Shown here: one piece after another, positions 62,832 to 64,000 of the stretch
How the letters are laid out: every line of letters starts with the position of its first letter
Position numbering within the stretch: position 1 is the first letter of the stretch
Assembly (NCBI RefSeq): GCF_001720465.1
Contig: NZ_CP017113.1
Location: 1,674,001-1,738,000, forward strand
DNA: 64,000 nt
Source of the DNA: Porphyrobacter sp. LM 6
GTDB lineage: Bacteria > Pseudomonadota > Alphaproteobacteria > Sphingomonadales > Sphingomonadaceae
Direction of reading: 5' to 3'
Made by a program: the position numbers and the translations under genes
Notes under the pieces: generated by a model
What the model was told of the DNA's origin: nothing
What the model saw: only the letters and a program-made list of their open reading frames with translations
Database searches by the model: none

Positions 62832-62833
62832 TC

Positions 62834-63490
62834 GTGCAGAATCTGATCAAGCGCCATTCCGGCCCCGCGCGTCGTTCCGCGCTGGAGGGCAAGACGCTGG
62901 CGGAAAAGCTGGCGATGAACGAGGCCGCGCACGAAGCCGCTTACCGCGCCGCGCAGGCGCCGGCGGTGGAGCCGGTCGAGGCGACCCGCGCCGAGGCGGC
63001 CCAACCGCTGCCGCCGCGCCCCGCGCCCGCTGCGCCCGCCGATCCGTCCGATACCGCCGCGATTGTCGCGGCCGCCAAGGCAATGCGGGACCGCTATGCC
63101 GGGCAAGCCGCGCCGGCCGCAGTCGCGCGCACCTGCCTGATCGTCGATGACAGCCGGGTGATCCGCAAGGTCTCCTCCAAGATCGCTATCAGCCTCGGCT
63201 ATGTCGCGATCGAGGCCGAGAACGGCGAAGAAGCCCTCGCACGATGCAAGCGGGCAATGCCCGATCTGGTGCTGACCGACTGGAACATGCCCGAGATGGA
63301 CGGGATCGAATTCGTCCAGAAACTGCGCGCGATCCCCACGCCCAAGGAGCCGGTGGTTGTGTTCTGCACCTCGAACGGCGAGGCGCGCGATATCCACGAA
63401 GGCATCGGCGCAGGTGCCGACGACTACATCGTCAAACCCTTCGACGAAGCCGCCCTGCGCGCCAAGCTGGAGAAGCTGGGGCGGGGGTGA
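62834..63490 (+). CDS. Response regulator with N-terminal low-complexity extension
   Basis: 218 aa from GTG 62834. Residues 1-100 are Ala/Pro-rich and disordered with a basic start (LIKRHSGPARRSALEGKTLAEKLAMNEAAHEAA). A CheY-like receiver follows: CLIVDDSRVIRKVSSKI (acid pair DD), phosphoacceptor Asp in DLVLTDWNMPEMDG, VFCTSNGEARDI (Ser/Thr switch) and DDYIVKPFDEAAL (Lys). No output domain. The extension may target or tether it. No histidine kinase in the window. Confidence 0.88.
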   Translation: MQNLIKRHSGPARRSALEGKTLAEKLAMNEAAHEAAYRAAQAPAVEPVEATRAEAAQPLPPRPAPAAPADPSDTAAIVAAAKAMRDRYAGQAAPAAVARTCLIVDDSRVIRKVSSKIAISLGYVAIEAENGEEALARCKRAMPDLVLTDWNMPEMDGIEFVQKLRAIPTPKEPVVVFCTSNGEARDIHEGIGAGADDYIVKPFDEAALRAKLEKLGRG

Positions 63491-63526
63491 CCTCCCGCCT
63501 TTTCGCCAGCCAGCCTCCGCTGCGTA

Positions 63527-64000
63527 TTACTTCGCCGCTTCCTTCGCGGCCTGCTCAGCCAGGTATTGGGCATAGCGGGCCCCGGCGCCGATGAAGCCGG
63601 GATCGAAGGTGCCGAGGGCGATGTAGGAGCCATCTTCCTGCCGTTTCAGCACGGCGAACTCGCCCTCGCTCAGGGTGATGCCTGTCGCGAAGTAGATATT
63701 GCCGATGTGGCTGACCAGCACAGTGTTGTCCTTGCTGTCCTTCGGGAGATCAGCGAGCAGGGCATTCAGCTCCTTGCCGGAAACGATTACGGTGCGTTCT
63801 TCGGTGTTGTCGTGGTGCATCAGGCGCGGCTCGATCTCGTAGCGGCCGAACATGAACCGCGCGGTCTCGGTCGCGCGGCACATCTCGCTTGAGAGCACGC
63901 GGCCGATCGGCCAGCCGAGCGCGCGGATGGCGACGCCCGTTTCGGCTGCCCCTGCAACGCCCGCGGGCGAGAGGTTGCGCTGCGCGTTGCAATCATTGGC
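63527..64000 (-). CDS. Histidine phosphatase family protein (partial, 5' end outside window)
   Basis: The reverse strand is open from 63527 to the right edge, so the N-terminus with its RHG motif is cut off. What remains shows NDCNAQRNLSPAGVAGAAETGVAIRALGW (usual position after the RHG), the LSSEMCRATETARFMFG block, and TVLVSHIGNIYFATG, carrying the conserved VSHxGN second His box. This is the phosphoglycerate-mutase-like histidine acid phosphatase fold, close to Ais/SixA-type proteins. Substrate unknown. Confidence 0.8.
   Translation of the reverse strand, partial: ANDCNAQRNLSPAGVAGAAETGVAIRALGWPIGRVLSSEMCRATETARFMFGRYEIEPRLMHHDNTEERTVIVSGKELNALLADLPKDSKDNTVLVSHIGNIYFATGITLSEGEFAVLKRQEDGSYIALGTFDPGFIGAGARYAQYLAEQAAKEAAK

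Noticed and set aside
1..64000. CRISPR arrays, rRNA genes and prophage structural genes
   Set aside because: No regularly spaced repeats, no rRNA sequence and no phage capsid or tail gene was seen. The only mobile features are the island, the mer transposon and the fragments listed.

Overview
The window is high-GC, densely packed chromosomal DNA. Gene content and protein flavour (5-aminolevulinate synthase HemA, methylsuccinyl-CoA-dehydrogenase-like enzyme, carboxy(nor)spermidine enzymes, CopABCD copper genes) point to an alphaproteobacterium, most likely Sphingomonadales/Erythrobacteraceae. The taxonomic placement is inference from recalled family resemblance; no search was run.

Layout. (1) 1-7890 is core genome: an OxyR-like LysR regulator cut by the window edge, rnd, an unknown protein, aspS, acpP-fabF-mltG and a 2H phosphoesterase, ending at an intact tRNA-Met(CAT) at 8006-8082. 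(2) 8084-35201 is a 27.1-kb genomic island. The last 17 nt of the tRNA plus one T are duplicated exactly at 35184-35201, and a site-specific integrase gene (now only its N-terminus) starts just inside the left end. The island is a metal-resistance mosaic: a broken P-type ATPase; a Tn3-family mercury transposon (tnpR, res, merR, merTPA, truncated tnpA); a broken CzcA-type RND gene; a MerR-linked operon predicted to move electrons across the inner membrane (NAD(P)H:FAD/2Fe-2S fusion, cytochrome b-like protein, seven-heme cytochrome c); a Cys-rich copper-storage-like protein; a Cu(I) P-type ATPase; a DUF411/methyltransferase pair; a CnrYXH-like ECF sigma system; copABCD; and a MerR plus glutaredoxin-membrane fusion. 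(3) 35274-64000 is core genome again: DUF3500, two acyl-CoA dehydrogenases, a response regulator, a protein phosphatase, trxB, two MAPEG proteins, a PLP dehydratase, a polyamine cluster (carboxynorspermidine dehydrogenase, nspC, ornithine/lysine decarboxylase), LemA/DUF3137, a TPR protein, a nitroreductase, a TP-repeat lipoprotein, hemA, murI, plsY, dprA, topA and two-component/phosphatase genes.

How the island genes fit together. Three copies of TGAGGG-N15-GCGTAT lie upstream of the ECF operon, of the divergent methyltransferase-DUF411 pair and of copABCD. They suggest one ECF regulon covering periplasmic copper handling (CopA oxidase, CopB, CopC, CopD). MerR-type promoters (long -35/-10 spacers with an internal dyad) sit before merTPA, the Cys-rich copper-storage-like gene and the glutaredoxin fusion, so cytoplasmic metal sensing would drive those. 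The least familiar part is 16764-21046, a MerR-regulated electron conduit with no family name I recognise; it is the best candidate here for an undescribed system.
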